DNA of 64,000 nt from the NCBI RefSeq assembly GCF_032854445.1, contig NC_088301.1:5752044-5816043 (forward strand). Reading direction: 5' to 3'. This DNA comes from Liolophura sinensis (taxonomy: Eukaryota > Mollusca > Polyplacophora > Chitonida > Chitonidae). Positions within the stretch are counted from its first letter, which is position 1. Each line of letters begins with the position of its first letter. Below the pieces are notes generated by a model. That model was not told where the DNA came from. It was given only the letters and a program-made list of their open reading frames with translations, and made no database searches. Of this stretch, positions 21,701 to 32,754 are shown piece after piece. A program made the translations under genes and the position numbers.

Positions 21701-24523
21701 GAAGTACGAAAATAGCGGTAAAATAGCAGATATAGTATATGCCGTATATATCACCGGGGAGTTGTAACAAAAAGCATTATGGTGAGCAAGACGTTGTGAG
21801 ATTGTAATATAATGAACGCTTCTTTGTCATGTGAAAAAAATCCACACTACACAACAGAAAACATTGTCAGAATGCTTTAAGTTGAATACTGCAGATATCT
21901 TTGCCACACAGAAACATCACGCCGTACGTGACGGAAATCACAAGCAGAATGCGTCTTGCTGAACACTGTCCATGTCATCACTATGCAAGGTTTTTCTGTT
22001 GAATAGAAGGGAAAGCAGTAGCGGGAATGCGTCCTGTTGAACTTTGTCGATGTCATTTTTGTGTAGAATAACACGGATAACAGTAGTAGGAAGCTCCCCA
22101 CAAAACTTTACTGAAACGTTTGCCACGTAGAGTCATTATTCCGTAAATAAGAAAATGCAGTAGCTTAACGCGATCTACTAAACACTGCTGGTATGGTCAC
22201 TACATGTATATAAACAATAGCTGTCTTACAAAACTTAAGTTATTTCCTGTTAAGTTGTTTTCACTGGTGATATCATCGTCTCATTGTGCGTTTTAAAATC
22301 CTAATAATTTTATAACAGCTTTAAAACATATTTTCAGGAAAGAATTGAACACGTAATAAGTCGCGTGGCCAATTTTTTGTGCAGTTGAAATAATCTGTTT
22401 TTTGTAAGCAAACTTGTCTTGCAATCTGTGGAAGAACTAATGTCGCAGGTTGATTTTAACTCCAGTTTCCTTAATCTGTCGCCTATTATAGACATAGTAT
22501 TATATTGTTAAACAGGTGGCGCTGTTTACACCCGCTGGGGAAGAAAAGTATGTCCTGGCCATGCAACTATGTTGTACGGAGGTATGTTTGTATGTATGCT
22601 TTGGGTTTAACGTCGCACTTAACAATTTTTTTTATTGATATGACGACGAAAAGTCATTATGTGTGTGTACATGTACTGTGTGTTCCTGAGGCAGGGCTCT
22701 AATCTCTAAGTGCTGAGCGCTCAGCAAGCCAACAACAAGTACCATTTTTAAAGTCTTTGGTCTCCCGGATTCGAGGCGGACCCTCTAACCATTAGACCAC
22801 TGAAGCGGTAAGTTCTATCCACGCAATACTGAGTCGTTCTTACTACCCTACTTGTGGTTTGCCCTTTCCTCTCACAAACTCCACATAGTGTTATAACGGA
22901 AAAATCTCTCTGTACTTTCGTTTCACTCATGTTAATCCTAGGCATGCTGGCTTCGTCTCCGGAATTATATGGGAAGACGTAACAGCGTCCTGCGGATGGT
23001 CGTGCGTTTCCCCTCGGTTTCCCGGTTGCCTCCCACCATAATTCTGGCTGCCGTCGTATAAGTGAAATGTTTTTGAGTACGGCGTAAAACACTAAATTAG
23101 TAAATAAAATAAATAAGCAAAGGAATATACAGTTTCCACATAACGGTATTTATTGACAAATTCCTTTCTAAACTGTGGTGGGAAAACTCTTATCCGATTT
23201 CCATTTCTTCGTTTAATTGGTGTTTCACGTCGGACTCATGAATATGTCATTTATACGACGGCGGGCAACGTTATGAAGATGCTGTCTGATTTCTAAACGT
23301 CTAAAAAGTTGGGTTCTACGGACACCCTATGTACCATAAATGCACAAAAATGCAGGCGAGACAGACTTTTTATTTTGAGGTTGAGTTGAAAATTAATGCC
23401 ATTTTATTGCATAAAACAAAGATGAAAGCAGGAAGTAAGAGTTCTGGATAAAACTGCGACATATATTTTCGTAATTTTACATAAGTGGTACATAAGTGGT
23501 AAATATGTAGGAACACCAAAATGACAAGAACAACATCGCTCGATGAAACAGGAGATCATGACTGCAAAACTCCCTGCGAGATTAAATATACACAACTATA
23601 GCAAACATTTACTTCATAAATTAAACAGGATGACTAGTGACAAAACTTCCATGAAAATTCATAAAACCACAAAATATATGAAGATTGACCAAATCTCCCT
23701 CATCCTGATTTCACTGCTCAAGTCCCGCTACAGTAGTAATAATCAACGTTCTAAAAATCTAGACTTTGCTCGACAGGAAGCTTGGCATGTGTTAAGAATG
23801 ATATAGCGTACAACGTTTGTGTTACTGTTTCCATGTCGTGGCGTATATGTAACTTCTTTGTCCAAGATCGGACTTTTGATTATGATACCTTTTGATTATT
23901 TTGTTCCAATGTTTAATAATGTCATAATTAATACAATAATATTCTTTCTTTTTTCAGCATTTGCTCTATTAATGGAAAACATTCTTTAATAATTAAAAAC
24001 ATAATAAAAATGTGGATTCTTTTCTGAAGGTGTAATGGCAGGATCGTACTATACCCACAAGGGCTCTGGGGCCAACCAAATGTGTCTACCACTAAATCCA
24101 CAGTGGAACAAAACCTACTCTGGGTTCCAATCAAACTCCTATATATATGGTACCGAGTTTGACATATTCCAAGGCAATAAAGTGTTTGACCAGACCAATT
24201 CCGGCGGAGATTTCTTCCATCAGCGGGAGGCCCAGTGTGCTGTCTGCTACACGCCGGGCAGACCAAGTCACGTGATGATCCCAGCCCGTCTGGAGTGTCC
24301 ATCAGGATGGACACTGGAGTATCTGGGATTTCTCATGGCACAACACTACACGTTTTATAGGTCTGAGTACGTGTGTGTGGATCAGGATCCGGACACCCAT
24401 CCCGGCACGGCCGCTAACTTAAACGGGAATCTGCTGTACGTTGTGGAAGCTAAATGTGGCGCGCTACCCTGTCCAAACTATGTTGACGGCTATGAGGTTA
24501 CATGTGTTGTGTGCACAAAATAA
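12673..24523 (+). CDS. Secreted short-chain collagen-like protein (C4-type), intact copy 2
   Basis: Six exons: 12673-12735, 13975-14047, 18364-18527, 19456-19480, 22516-22581 and 24030-24523. All introns are GT-AG and every junction keeps frame, giving 885 bases, or 294 residues plus TAA. Residues 1-21 are a hydrophobic signal peptide. Residues 56-103 are Gly-X-Y triplets beginning [10 protein letters not shown], enough for a short triple helix. From about 109 comes a globular domain with [40 protein letters not shown] and CVVC, the pattern of proteins annotated as short-chain collagen C4 in lophotrochozoans and named after sponge short-chain collagens. The paired cysteines suggest disulphides outside the cell. 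Likely role: a trimeric extracellular matrix or shell/cuticle protein; this is inferred from the family. No isoform evidence is available. Confidence 0.88.
12736..13974. other. Intron 1 of copy 2
   Basis: Two - strand frames (12992-13219 and 13213-13506) are open and adjacent but have no domain I recognise. The rest is unremarkable. Confidence 0.5.
13975..14047 (+). CDS. Copy 2 exon 2
   Basis: Acceptor CGTTTTAG, then 24 codons plus one base, [20 protein letters not shown] onward, ending at donor GTAAGA. Ser/Thr-rich linker between signal peptide and collagen part. Conserved in copy 1. Confidence 0.75.
14048..18363. other. Intron 2 of copy 2
   Basis: A 4.3-kb intron. It contains the tyrosine-recombinase remnant at 15309-15766 and a short SINE-1-like fragment near 17715-17770. 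Nothing else was recognised. An extra exon cannot be excluded, but none is needed: exon 2 and exon 3 join in phase. Confidence 0.5.
15309..15766 (-). pseudogene. Tyrosine-recombinase remnant (Crypton-like)
   Basis: The - strand reads [19 protein letters not shown] followed by SINKYAV, the end of a tyrosine-recombinase domain with the conserved GH and the terminal tyrosine. After a frame slip at a T-run (about 15585) it continues as [11 protein letters not shown] and a Ser/Cys-rich tail ending [10 protein letters not shown], as in Crypton-type or Crypton-derived proteins of invertebrates. The catalytic N-terminal part is not readable. Alternative: a fragment of another tyrosine-recombinase element. 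Confidence 0.55.
18364..18527 (+). CDS. Copy 2 exon 3: Gly-X-Y collagen segment
   Basis: Acceptor TCTTTACTTGTAG; two bases complete an Asp codon, then 54 codons. After [10 protein letters not shown] come 15 uninterrupted Gly-X-Y triplets ending GERGLP. Donor GTGAGT at 18528. The acceptor was chosen because only it fits both the phase of exon 2 and the collagen frame. The Pro-rich antisense frame here is a shadow. Confidence 0.85.
18601..18793 (-). mobile_element. SINE-1, 5' truncated
   Basis: In intron 3 of copy 2. It has the AAATAAAT tail, the CCGGG core and part of the region with B-box-like GAGTTCAAGTCC; the end of the head is missing. Confidence 0.75.
19456..19480 (+). CDS. Copy 2 exon 4: 25-base mini-exon
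   Basis: CTTTGCAG before and GTGAGT after; encodes GIAEPPLV plus one base and so extends the last collagen triplet. It was recognised because the same 25 bases with splice borders occur at 3304 and 38430. Confidence 0.8.
19531..19803 (-). mobile_element. SINE-1, near full length
   Basis: In intron 4 of copy 2. All parts are readable on the - strand, from CCTCCGTGGTTCAGTTTAT to the AAATAAATAAAT tail. Flanking duplication not clear. Confidence 0.8.
19804..22515. other. Rest of intron 4 of copy 2
   Basis: AT-rich with no exon seen. The part from about 22430 resembles 4780-4950 upstream of the matching copy 1 exon, as expected for paralogous introns. Confidence 0.45.
22516..22581 (+). CDS. Copy 2 exon 5: WGRK segment
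   Basis: Acceptor TTGTTAAACAG; 66 bases in phase encoding [20 protein letters not shown]; donor GTATGT. The Trp-Gly-Arg and Cys start the C-terminal domain. An intact counterpart of the broken exon at 4951-5016. Confidence 0.85.
22583..22812 (-). mobile_element. SINE-2, internally deleted
   Basis: Reversed relative to 10636. The 3' part (TTTAACGTCGCACTTAACAA on the + strand) is followed directly by the tRNA-like head region (CTAACCATTAGACCACTGAA). The middle is missing. It starts at the donor of exon 5. Confidence 0.65.
22940..23117 (+). mobile_element. SINE-1, 5' truncated
   Basis: GCTGGCTTCGTCTCCGG, a divergent core, then GTCGTATAAGTGAAATG and an AAATAAATAA tail. In intron 5 of copy 2. 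Confidence 0.75.
23210..23275 (-). mobile_element. SINE-1, short 3' fragment
   Basis: AATTGGTGTTTCACG and TTATACGACGGCGGGCAACG match the 3' end of the family in reverse. Confidence 0.6.
23276..24029. other. End of intron 5 of copy 2
   Basis: AT-rich. Open frames here show no known motif. The acceptor TTCTTTTCTGAAG at 24017-24029 ends the intron. Confidence 0.45.
24030..24523 (+). CDS. Copy 2 exon 6: Cys-rich C-terminal domain
   Basis: Terminal coding exon, 163 residues plus TAA. It begins in phase with [12 protein letters not shown] and carries [36 protein letters not shown] and ends CVVCTK. Length and Cys spacing fit the short-chain collagen C4-like domain. The antisense frame over 23928-24314 is a shadow. 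Confidence 0.9.
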
Positions 24524-24691
24524 ATCATTACAGACACGAGCTCTATATTAAACCGGACCCAGATCGGCAAAACTGTTGCTCTATAAGATTGCAAAATCGT
24601 TGTACATATTTCTGTCAAAGACCTGCCCAAAGAACAAGTTCAAAATTATTGCTTGCTTTTCAGTTTATCAACATTACATTTGTAGGTTTCA

Positions 24692-24702
24692 AATAAAATA
24701 AA
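24692..24702 (+). terminator. Polyadenylation signals of copy 2
   Basis: Two overlapping AATAAA hexamers at 24692-24697 and 24697-24702, about 170 bases after the stop codon. Confidence 0.6.
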
Positions 24703-25964
24703 CAATGCAGCCTTACAGATCCTGTGACTAATGTTTTGTAGTTCGAGTAATGTCTAGCTGCATGCATGGTCGGCTACCATCAATCTTTAAGATGGACATC
24801 CACGATCCATGACTGGGCCAAAATCTTTCGTAAAGGCGGTCGTCCTGGTTGTGCAATGTGGAAGCCATCACGAGCCATTGCTAAATGGCACTTTCGGTAA
24901 AGGCCAGTGATTAAGGTTTATATTCATTTCTTCATTGAATTATTGTATAACCTTTTGGCCAGTTAATGGTAAACGTTCCCGTGTGTGACTCACAGATATG
25001 CACAACATACTGGTGGAAGTCACACGAGCGCCGTCGACCGCAGATTGTCTCCAAGGCCGATCGAACATTGAAAGCAGAGAACTGTGCAAATTCAAAGATC
25101 CGTGATTGCCGTGAAAATCAATTAAAAATGCTATATGTGTCTCACTTCACTATTGCATTCTACCTACCACTTCCTCTGGACTATGTGGTGTGGATTCACA
25201 ACATATACATGTACCATGGCTTTAAAGGAGAGTTGTCAGTCATGCATGTAAGAAAACATTAGATGAGTAAGAAATGCAATGAGTGCCTTTTTCACCAGTT
25301 TTATTTAAAAAGGAATATGCATAAACACAGACACTGATAAATAAATAAAGTAATATTTGGAATTAAACTGTGCTCGTTTTTCAATGTTCAGTCAGATATT
25401 AATGAACTCTAGTTACGACAAAAGTCTGCTTTTTTAATATAAAAGATAATAACGCTAGATTACACATGGTATCAGTAACGGCATCTATGCTGTTATCCCA
25501 GGCAATAAACTACTTCAAAGCTTCTATACTCGATCTACGCTCAAATTCAACACAAGAATCTGCGTCAGGAGTATACACGCAACCCGGTCAATTGTAACTT
25601 GATGAGTTTGTTTCGAGCATATTTAGACGCATGTGGCTGTTGGTCATGAGTCACAGGGATAGACTAATGACAAGCATTGTCAGTCAAGCGAGTTACACAC
25701 AGACCCGTATTCACTTATTACATCCATGATGTTCTTCTCGCTACACAATAACATTAAACACCATATCAATCGGATGAGTAGAATACATAGTCGTTTGACG
25801 CAAATGACCACTCCTGATGGAATGTATAAAAACACTTGTGCGGTTTAGTAAACAATTCCTTCATGTCAAAACTCCTAGAAAGTATCTCCTCACACCGACG
25901 AAACGTCCGCATTATCGTGCACTTTGGGGTATTTGTAAGTTCAGAAATAATAACTGCAAGACCA
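24703..25964. other. Intergenic, nothing recognised
   Basis: The frame at 24966-25262 has no known domain. No repeat family recognised. Confidence 0.4.
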
Positions 25965-26145
25965 GTCCTTGATTATTGAGACCGATTCTTTATTGTGGAG
26001 ATATACACTGGTCAGCAAACAGTAGGTTACAACTTCCTCTTTTAATGTCTTAAGTGTAACTCGACCCAGGATTGACCTTGGATCTACCGCTCCTGGAGCG
26101 GGCGCTCCACCAACTGTGGTATCCGAGCCAGTGAGGGGGTGGGGG
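25965..26145 (-). mobile_element. tRNA-headed SINE-like fragment (third type)
   Basis: The - strand reads CTGGCTCGGATACCACAGTT, GGAGCGCCCGCTCCAGGAGC and GGGTCGAGTTACAC, resembling A and B boxes of a tRNA-derived head, followed by an unrelated body. It differs from SINE-1 and SINE-2. Confidence 0.45.
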
Positions 26146-26179
26146 ATACCAGCATGATTGTAATCGGGAGATAATCCAA

Positions 26180-27480
26180 AGGAAATACAGATTGGGTAGT
26201 GCCACAGAGAGAACAATGGTCAAGTGACCATGTTGCCCCAGTGCTTAGATCTCCTGTACAGAGTGATAAGTCAGTGGCTGGCAATTTACCACATCTTACA
26301 TCTGGGCCAGTACAAGACGCATCATTTAACACAACTAAATCGCAGTCAGTGACAAAGCTGTTAACAGTGTTACAAGTTGCATTGGAATAGGCACTACCTC
26401 ACAGCCCGTGGTATGCATTAAAGTCTCCACAAATAACATATGACTCAGAAAGAGAACTTAACAACGCCTTAAGACCATTAGAATCAATTTCATTGAATGG
26501 ATTGTACAAATTTACAACACTGGCAGGGGTTCTATTATGACAGGCAACTTGCAAACTCTGACATTTAGTAGTTTTAAATGCTGACAGGCAATCTCGGTAA
26601 CAGAAAGACTTGCCTTGTAAAACACAACCAACCCACCTCTGGCTTCTCTCTCTCTATCTACTCTTACTATAGCATACTCTGGAAAAGTAAAGTTATAATT
26701 AGGTTGAATGTTTCCTGAAGACATATAATGTCAGGCTGGGGGTTGAGACCAGACATTACAGCTTAAACTCCTGTCCATAGGCAAACAGGGACTGAATGGC
26801 CTGCTGCAGAACCTGAAGCAATGAGTAATATAAATGTAGCAAAAGCATAAATTGGGAAAGTATGGAATATTTACTTTAACTCTTCTGACTTAATTATTCC
26901 TTTACCCTTTTGATTATCAGAGTGCTTAGCATTACATTCGAATTCTGTGACTTTAACAAAATGGAATAAAACTTCAGTGAAAAAGACAATTATAACTAAC
27001 ATTGTTACAGCAGAATACACATCAGTTTGTAGATTGGCATCAAGATCTGTTGAAATACACTCTGATTTTGCCACTGACCTCACAGAGCAGCTCATGACAG
27101 TGGCAGCTGGCCAATTAGTCATGCTAGTAGGGAAGTGAGGTTCTGGATATACAGACTCATCAAAGTCTGGGTTGTGCGAGAAATTCGCATTTTCATTTGT
27201 TTTTTCTGCTTGTAGAGGTGTTAAATTCATGTTTTTTACCTTACCTTGGCCATCTTGCGCTGCCCTACATTCTGAGTTCACGTGATTGTAACTTTGACAC
27301 CTAAAGGATCTAAGCACGGGTGGTATATACATGTATGGTTTGACTTGAAAAGCTGATAACCAAGTGTTACATTAGAAGGCAGAGTCTCAGTATCAAAGTA
27401 CAACAATACACCAAAGGTTGGTAATTCATCCCTGATCGGAAATCGTTGGACTCTGCTACACTTTACTTTCTTAAAAATAA
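26180..27480 (-). mobile_element. Jockey-type non-LTR retrotransposon remnant
   Basis: On the - strand, about 27440-26871 reads as a gag-like ORF1 with a zinc-knuckle start (LRSFRCQSYNHVNSECR). About 26724-26200 reads as an apurinic-type endonuclease: IVRVDREREARGGLVVF, then VICGDFNAYHGL, then TGATWSLDH, the last corresponding to the SDH region. There are internal stops and frame slips (for example a stop right after NAYHGL), and no reverse transcriptase part is present. A dead 5' fragment. Confidence 0.65.
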
Positions 27481-27719
27481 CTCCCTACAAAATGACCTAG
27501 CCAGCTGTCAACATCAGACATCATACCATACCAAGCTAACTGTGAAACTATGAAAACAAGAGGACCACAGGAAAAAATTAGCAGCTAATGAGAACAGTTT
27601 TCCACAAGCGAACATACGTAGATGAAAAATCGAATACATTAGAATCTACATGCACAGTAGGGCAGTCAAAACTGACAAAAACACGACTGTTCCAAAACGA
27701 CCTTACTTCGTTCATCGCT

Positions 27720-28800
27720 AGGTGTCGCCTCCCTACTTCACACAGCTATACTATAACACCCCACATAACACACCACACAGTTACTGTATGACACCCTAAA
27801 GGGCACTCCACACTGTTACAGCACAACAGAATAAAGGGCACTCCCCACAGTTACAGTACAACAGAATAAAGGACACTCCACACACTTACAGTGTAATACC
27901 CCACGTGACACTCCACACATTTACAGTAAAACATTATTAAGGACAATCCACACACTTACGGTACAACACCCCACATTGAGATCCACACAGTTATAGTATA
28001 ACACCCCACATAAAATATCACACACTTACAGTATAACACCCCAAATGACACTTTACACGGTTACAGTTCAACATTTTACAGGACATATCACGCAGTTGCA
28101 TTATAACACACAGTTACAGTATAAAACCCAAAAGGAAACTCAACACAGTTACAGTATAATACCTCAAATGGCACTCAGTCACAGTATAACACCCTAAATG
28201 ACACTTCCACACTTACAATATGATATCCAACATGACACTTCACGCAGTTACAGTAATATACACCACAGGACATTTTATACAGTTACAGTAAACACCTCAC
28301 AGTTACTGTATAAAACTATAAATTAGTTCCACCCAGTTACAATTTAACATTTTACATGAATGTTCGCAGACATACAGTATAACAGCCAACATGACACTTC
28401 ACACAGTTACACTACAACACCCACCGTGAAACTTTACAGAGTTTCAGTACAACACCCCCAAAGAACACGCCGTTACAGTAAAAAACCCATCCCCACATAA
28501 CAGTCCGCACAGTAACGGCGCAATATAACAAGTGGCATTTTACACAGTTACAGTTCAACATACCACAGAACAGTACACATAAATACGGTTTAACATCCCA
28601 CATGTTACTTCACACAGTTACAGTATAACACCTCTCATGACACTTTACACAGTTACAGAAAAACACCTCCTAGGACACATCACACAGTTACAGAACATCA
28701 CTTCATACAGTTACAATATAACACTGCACAGGATATTGTACACATTTACATTAAAACACCCCGTATGAAGTCACAATAATACCTCAAATGACACGCCAAA
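27720..28800. repeat. 35-bp minisatellite, about 30 degenerate copies
   Basis: Unit close to CACACAGTTACAGTATAACA plus CCCCACATGACACTC-like sequence, period 35, heavily diverged. The wording resembles the reversed middle part of SINE-2, so it may have grown from one. No coding potential. Confidence 0.8.
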
Positions 28801-29328
28801 TAGAAACACAATGAGGAGGGTGACGCACACAATTACTGTGGAACTGTGAGAAGCGAGCTTAAGGCCGCACTGAATTGGTCACCTCTTCTTTATCCCAATT
28901 AACACGAGCGGTCCCTTTTCTTTACAGCTACTTTTGATGATGACATCAGAGATAATCACAAGTGGTTTTATTGGCCTTTGAGACAACAGCAGTTTTGTTT
29001 CTAAACTAAGCTGACATGTTTACATGAGGAATTATACTACCCTCTTTCCTGAGAGTTCCGGAAATATCATGGTTGGGAAAGAAGATAAGGCTCCAAAATG
29101 AAGGAATGAATACCAGTATCTGTTTGGGAAATCGATGAACACTTTTGACATCATTGCCGCACGACATTTACGGGGTTAAAATTTTCCGTATGAAATTTGC
29201 AAACATATGCATCAAATGCCGACAATAGCCCATGTTCACTGAGTTTTACTGGGGTTAAACAATGACTTTTATACAACTTATCCGATCACCTCGTTGAAGG
29301 CTGTATTAAGGTGGTTAGTGGTAACAAT
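28801..29328. other. Intergenic, nothing recognised
   Basis: No exon or repeat seen between the minisatellite and the 3' end of the UGT pseudogene. Confidence 0.4.
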
Positions 29329-30733
29329 TTAACTCATTTTGATTTTATCTTGTTTTGCTTTTACACAGTGAGAACAACAAACTATTGATTTATAAAGAGT
29401 ATAAAAAATAAGGAAAAGCACAAACAACACCAAACTGAGACAGTCGTATCCAAGGTACGACACAACACATAAATCTGAATCACGTGATCTCAGATGTCGA
29501 GGCCGACTGTGAAAAATGGCCGACGCTTTCTGCATGTTTTCGCTGTAGATAGGAGTTGTCACGATGTCAGTAATGTCAGCGTACAAATCGTCTTCTGCAG
29601 ACGTGATAAGATCGGCCTACATTTCAGTACTGAGCCCTCATAGCGTTTGCAGACTCATAGAGTCGGCACACCATGGTAGAGAACCTCAAAGAGAGCGTTG
29701 TCCCACCGTGACTAATGAACAGCTTGGTTGTGGAATGTCCCAGTAAATCACTCTAAGGTAGCCAGGAAACTTTCTTAATGTTTCCGTAGTCCTCATGCTT
29801 CGGATATTTCCACACAACTGTAACGTTAAGCCTTTTAAGAGTCTCGACCAAATTGTTTTCCACTTTTTCTGGAAGAAAAACGAAAGAGGAACCAAAAATG
29901 ACCAGAACAATGTCGCTTTTTTGATCTGTTGTAAATCTTAGCGAATTCTTTGTCTATAGGTTTTGCCGGTCTGGTTGCCAAACCACAGACGAGAATATGG
30001 TTGGGCATGGTGGGAACAGGGTAGCCAAGAACGGTACAGTCTAGAACTTGCCGCTATATAAGGATATCTTGTGGAGATATCCCCGGAGAAAACTTATTCA
30101 TGACCTCTGGCGGCATGGCGTATCTGCTTAACAGATAACACATAAGGTAGGAGAAGGCGTTTGCCAGTCGCTCCCAGAAGGACATGTCGGTAGTAAAATT
30201 TGACATAGGTTTAACATTTCATCATCAAAAGCAGTGCTAGTAGAAATATGTGGTAAATCTAGAACGTGAGTAATGAAATATATGCAATAACTGAGGTAAA
30301 ACCCATCGACGATAGCTAAGTCGAGCTTTTCTTTCTTCAAACTGTATATACCTTCTTTTTTCCACAAGAGGTTCTGACACAATAAATTCGTAAACTCATC
30401 CACTGTACCCAGATGCTTGAAAATGTTTAATTCCTCGTTTTCCATGAGTGCAGAAAATTCTAACAATGCCTGTTCTATAGTCTTCAAATCGGGTTTGCTT
30501 TTAATTATGATTGGGTGAATTGTTTCCTGGTTATGACTAATTTTCCGGAAGTAATTTTTGTGGTTAAAATTCGATCCTAACAACAGGGAAACGTCCTGTC
30601 CCACTGAGCTCACCTCCAAACAATGGCTGTTTATAGGATCAGACACGAGTAAGATTTTGGCGCAGTGCACTGCCAATGGCACTAGAAGAAAGAGGACACT
30701 TGCTTGGAAAGCGATGCTCGTACATCGGCCCAT
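29329..30733 (-). pseudogene. UDP-glucuronosyltransferase (UGT) pseudogene
   Basis: Reading down the - strand from ATG 30733: a signal peptide (MGRCTSIAFQASVLFLLVPL) and AKILLVSDP, the N-terminal start of UGTs. After a one-base loss near 30208 it continues SFWERLANAFSYL, PPEVMNKFSPG, VLGYPVPTMPNHI and CGLATRPAKPID. Past another slip near 29938 comes DIVLVIFGSSFVFLPEKVEN. The UGT signature is readable as SWLP-stop-SDLLGHSTTKLFISHGG, then after a slip NALFEVLYHGVP. Last come YSENMQKASAIFHSRP and a C-terminal membrane segment (CLSLVLFVLFLIFYTLY) with a basic tail. Lesions: TAG at 30054-30056, TAG at 29753-29755, TGA after GVPTL, at least three frameshifts, and missing sequence after the signature. 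No intron is evident over 1.4 kb. The live enzyme would be an ER glycosyltransferase conjugating lipophilic compounds. Confidence 0.85.
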
Positions 30734-32486
30734 TTTCCTGGAAGAAGAGTGTTCAATTTGTTATTGTTTTAAATGTTTTAGTTTACAATCTATTAGCATT
30801 GATGTAATGATTGACCTCACTATAGGGGTATCAAATAATATCAATATATCTTAGTTACAACTACATGTATAAGCAATTCGTCGACGGCACAATTGATTTT
30901 TCCAGATTTGTGTAATATATGTTATCTCAGCAAAACGAGTGGTACAGTTGGCTGTGTAATAAACTATATATGTATGTCATGTTAGCGCGATTTGAGGCTT
31001 TGGTGGATGCCGTATTCTACGGTGTCATACCAGTCCAGGCCCTCTTAGAATCTACACGCATAGATTTGTGAAGCCTTTCAGGTAAAACGTCCTACAGCAT
31101 AGGAGAATTCATATCCTGTTGCAATACTCTTATAAAGCCTCGTGATACCTTCTATAACCGCACAAACACGTAATTACCTTCAGCGTAAAACCTCTGAGTA
31201 TAGGCACTGTGGGGATTCGCTTCTAACCCTGTCAGCTAGGCCAGCATGAAACGGTCCCTGTAAGTACGACTAAATATCAAAAATGCTGCACCAGGAAAAG
31301 CAGGCGAAAAAATTAACCTGGATTTAGACGTAACGTGTTTGGTGACAAGAGCGCGAGAACTTTCACCCTTCTAGGGAGGCCAAAAAGTGAGCACAAAAGT
31401 TGTATATCGTACGCACTGATGTGTTTCAACATGCAGTCGTAGAATCACGATCTCACAACCTGACTCAGATCACAGTAGCGAGGTTTGAAGTAGGTTAGCT
31501 TTCAGAAATACTATAAGCTATATAGGCCTACCAATGTGTTGAGCAGCCTGGCATTTTGTCGAAATGATCAAAATTTTTGTGACCTCAAAATACGAGTGAA
31601 AATATTGATCTTCGAGACGAAATATCATGCCGTATACACACACAACACGTTGGTATATCGAATTAATCATAATGGAGAGCATTACGGCCAACTTTTCCGG
31701 AAATAATACCGATACCTCAGCCAAAGCACGCTGTTATTGGGCGAAGTGGGTAGCTTGCCCAACACTGACAAGCCAATCAGTAACTTGATATAATCTATTC
31801 ACTTACCTGAAACTTAGTCTTTTCTTGTGTGCAGTCCTGAACACGTCAAAGCTGTAAATTACAGGCTACCTTTAATCCTGAAATATCTTTGACTTCATGT
31901 GTGTATCACCTAGATAATCGTGACTAAGAAAGACCTTAACGTCTCAGTTACACAAATGTGCATGCTATGCAAACATGTCCCTTATCAGCTGGGCAGCGGG
32001 GACTGCTGTCACAAAGGGAACTGTTGGATTAACTTCGTTTGTAACCGTTTTTAACCTGTTGTAGCAGTGAAGACTGTTCTTGCATCTATAGCTGTTGGAC
32101 TAACATTGTTTATAACTGTTTTCAACCTGGTGCGATTTTGTCCGTCTGTTCGTCCGTCGGTATTCGTGTCCCGGCTATAGCTCCAACAGTTTTCCATACA
32201 GAGTTTTCATTTTTGGTGGATACATAGATACACAGATGACGATGTATTGTAACTCACATTAGTCCATTTTGCCATGGTTACTATATAGCTATTTTCCTTA
32301 TATATAATATATAAATAGGTTTGATTTTTGTGTCCGGGCAACAGCATCCCCCCTCCCCTGAAACCATGTTTTCCATGCAGAGTTTTAATTTTTGGTGGAT
32401 GCATAGATACACAGATGACGATGTGTTACGACTCACATTTGTCCATTTCCGTCGTTAACCAGATAGCCGGTTTTCTTATGTATACT
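30734..32486. other. Intergenic, mostly unrecognised
   Basis: No exon seen. Around 31990-32460 there are loose internal repeats: two copies of a segment with CAGAGTTTT, TTTTTGGTGGAT and ATAGATACACAGATGACGAT at about 32195-32270 and 32375-32450. Confidence 0.4.
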
Positions 32487-32552
32487 ACGACGCAGCCTTC
32501 GTATCAGTGAAATATTATTTAGTACGTCGTAAAAATCAAATAAATAAATAGG
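32487..32552 (+). mobile_element. SINE-1, 3' fragment
   Basis: TCGTATCAGTGAAATATT, GTACGTCGTAAAAATCAAAT and AAATAAATA tail. Confidence 0.6.
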
Positions 32553-32754
32553 TGTACGACATCAATAGAACTGACTTTGTGTCCGGGCTACAACTCCAAC
32601 TGTTTTCCGCATAACGTTTTGATTTGAAGTGGACAACTTTGTCCACTTGCGATGAAGATTCCCCTCAGGGTTTATACGTACCAGAATGCTGCTAGCATTC
32701 TATAATACAATTCAAAAAAAAGCTTTTGTTGGGGTATATGTTGTGTTCAGCTAA

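Noticed and set aside
23928-24314. 128-codon - strand frame
   Set aside because: Antisense shadow of the terminal collagen-like exon.
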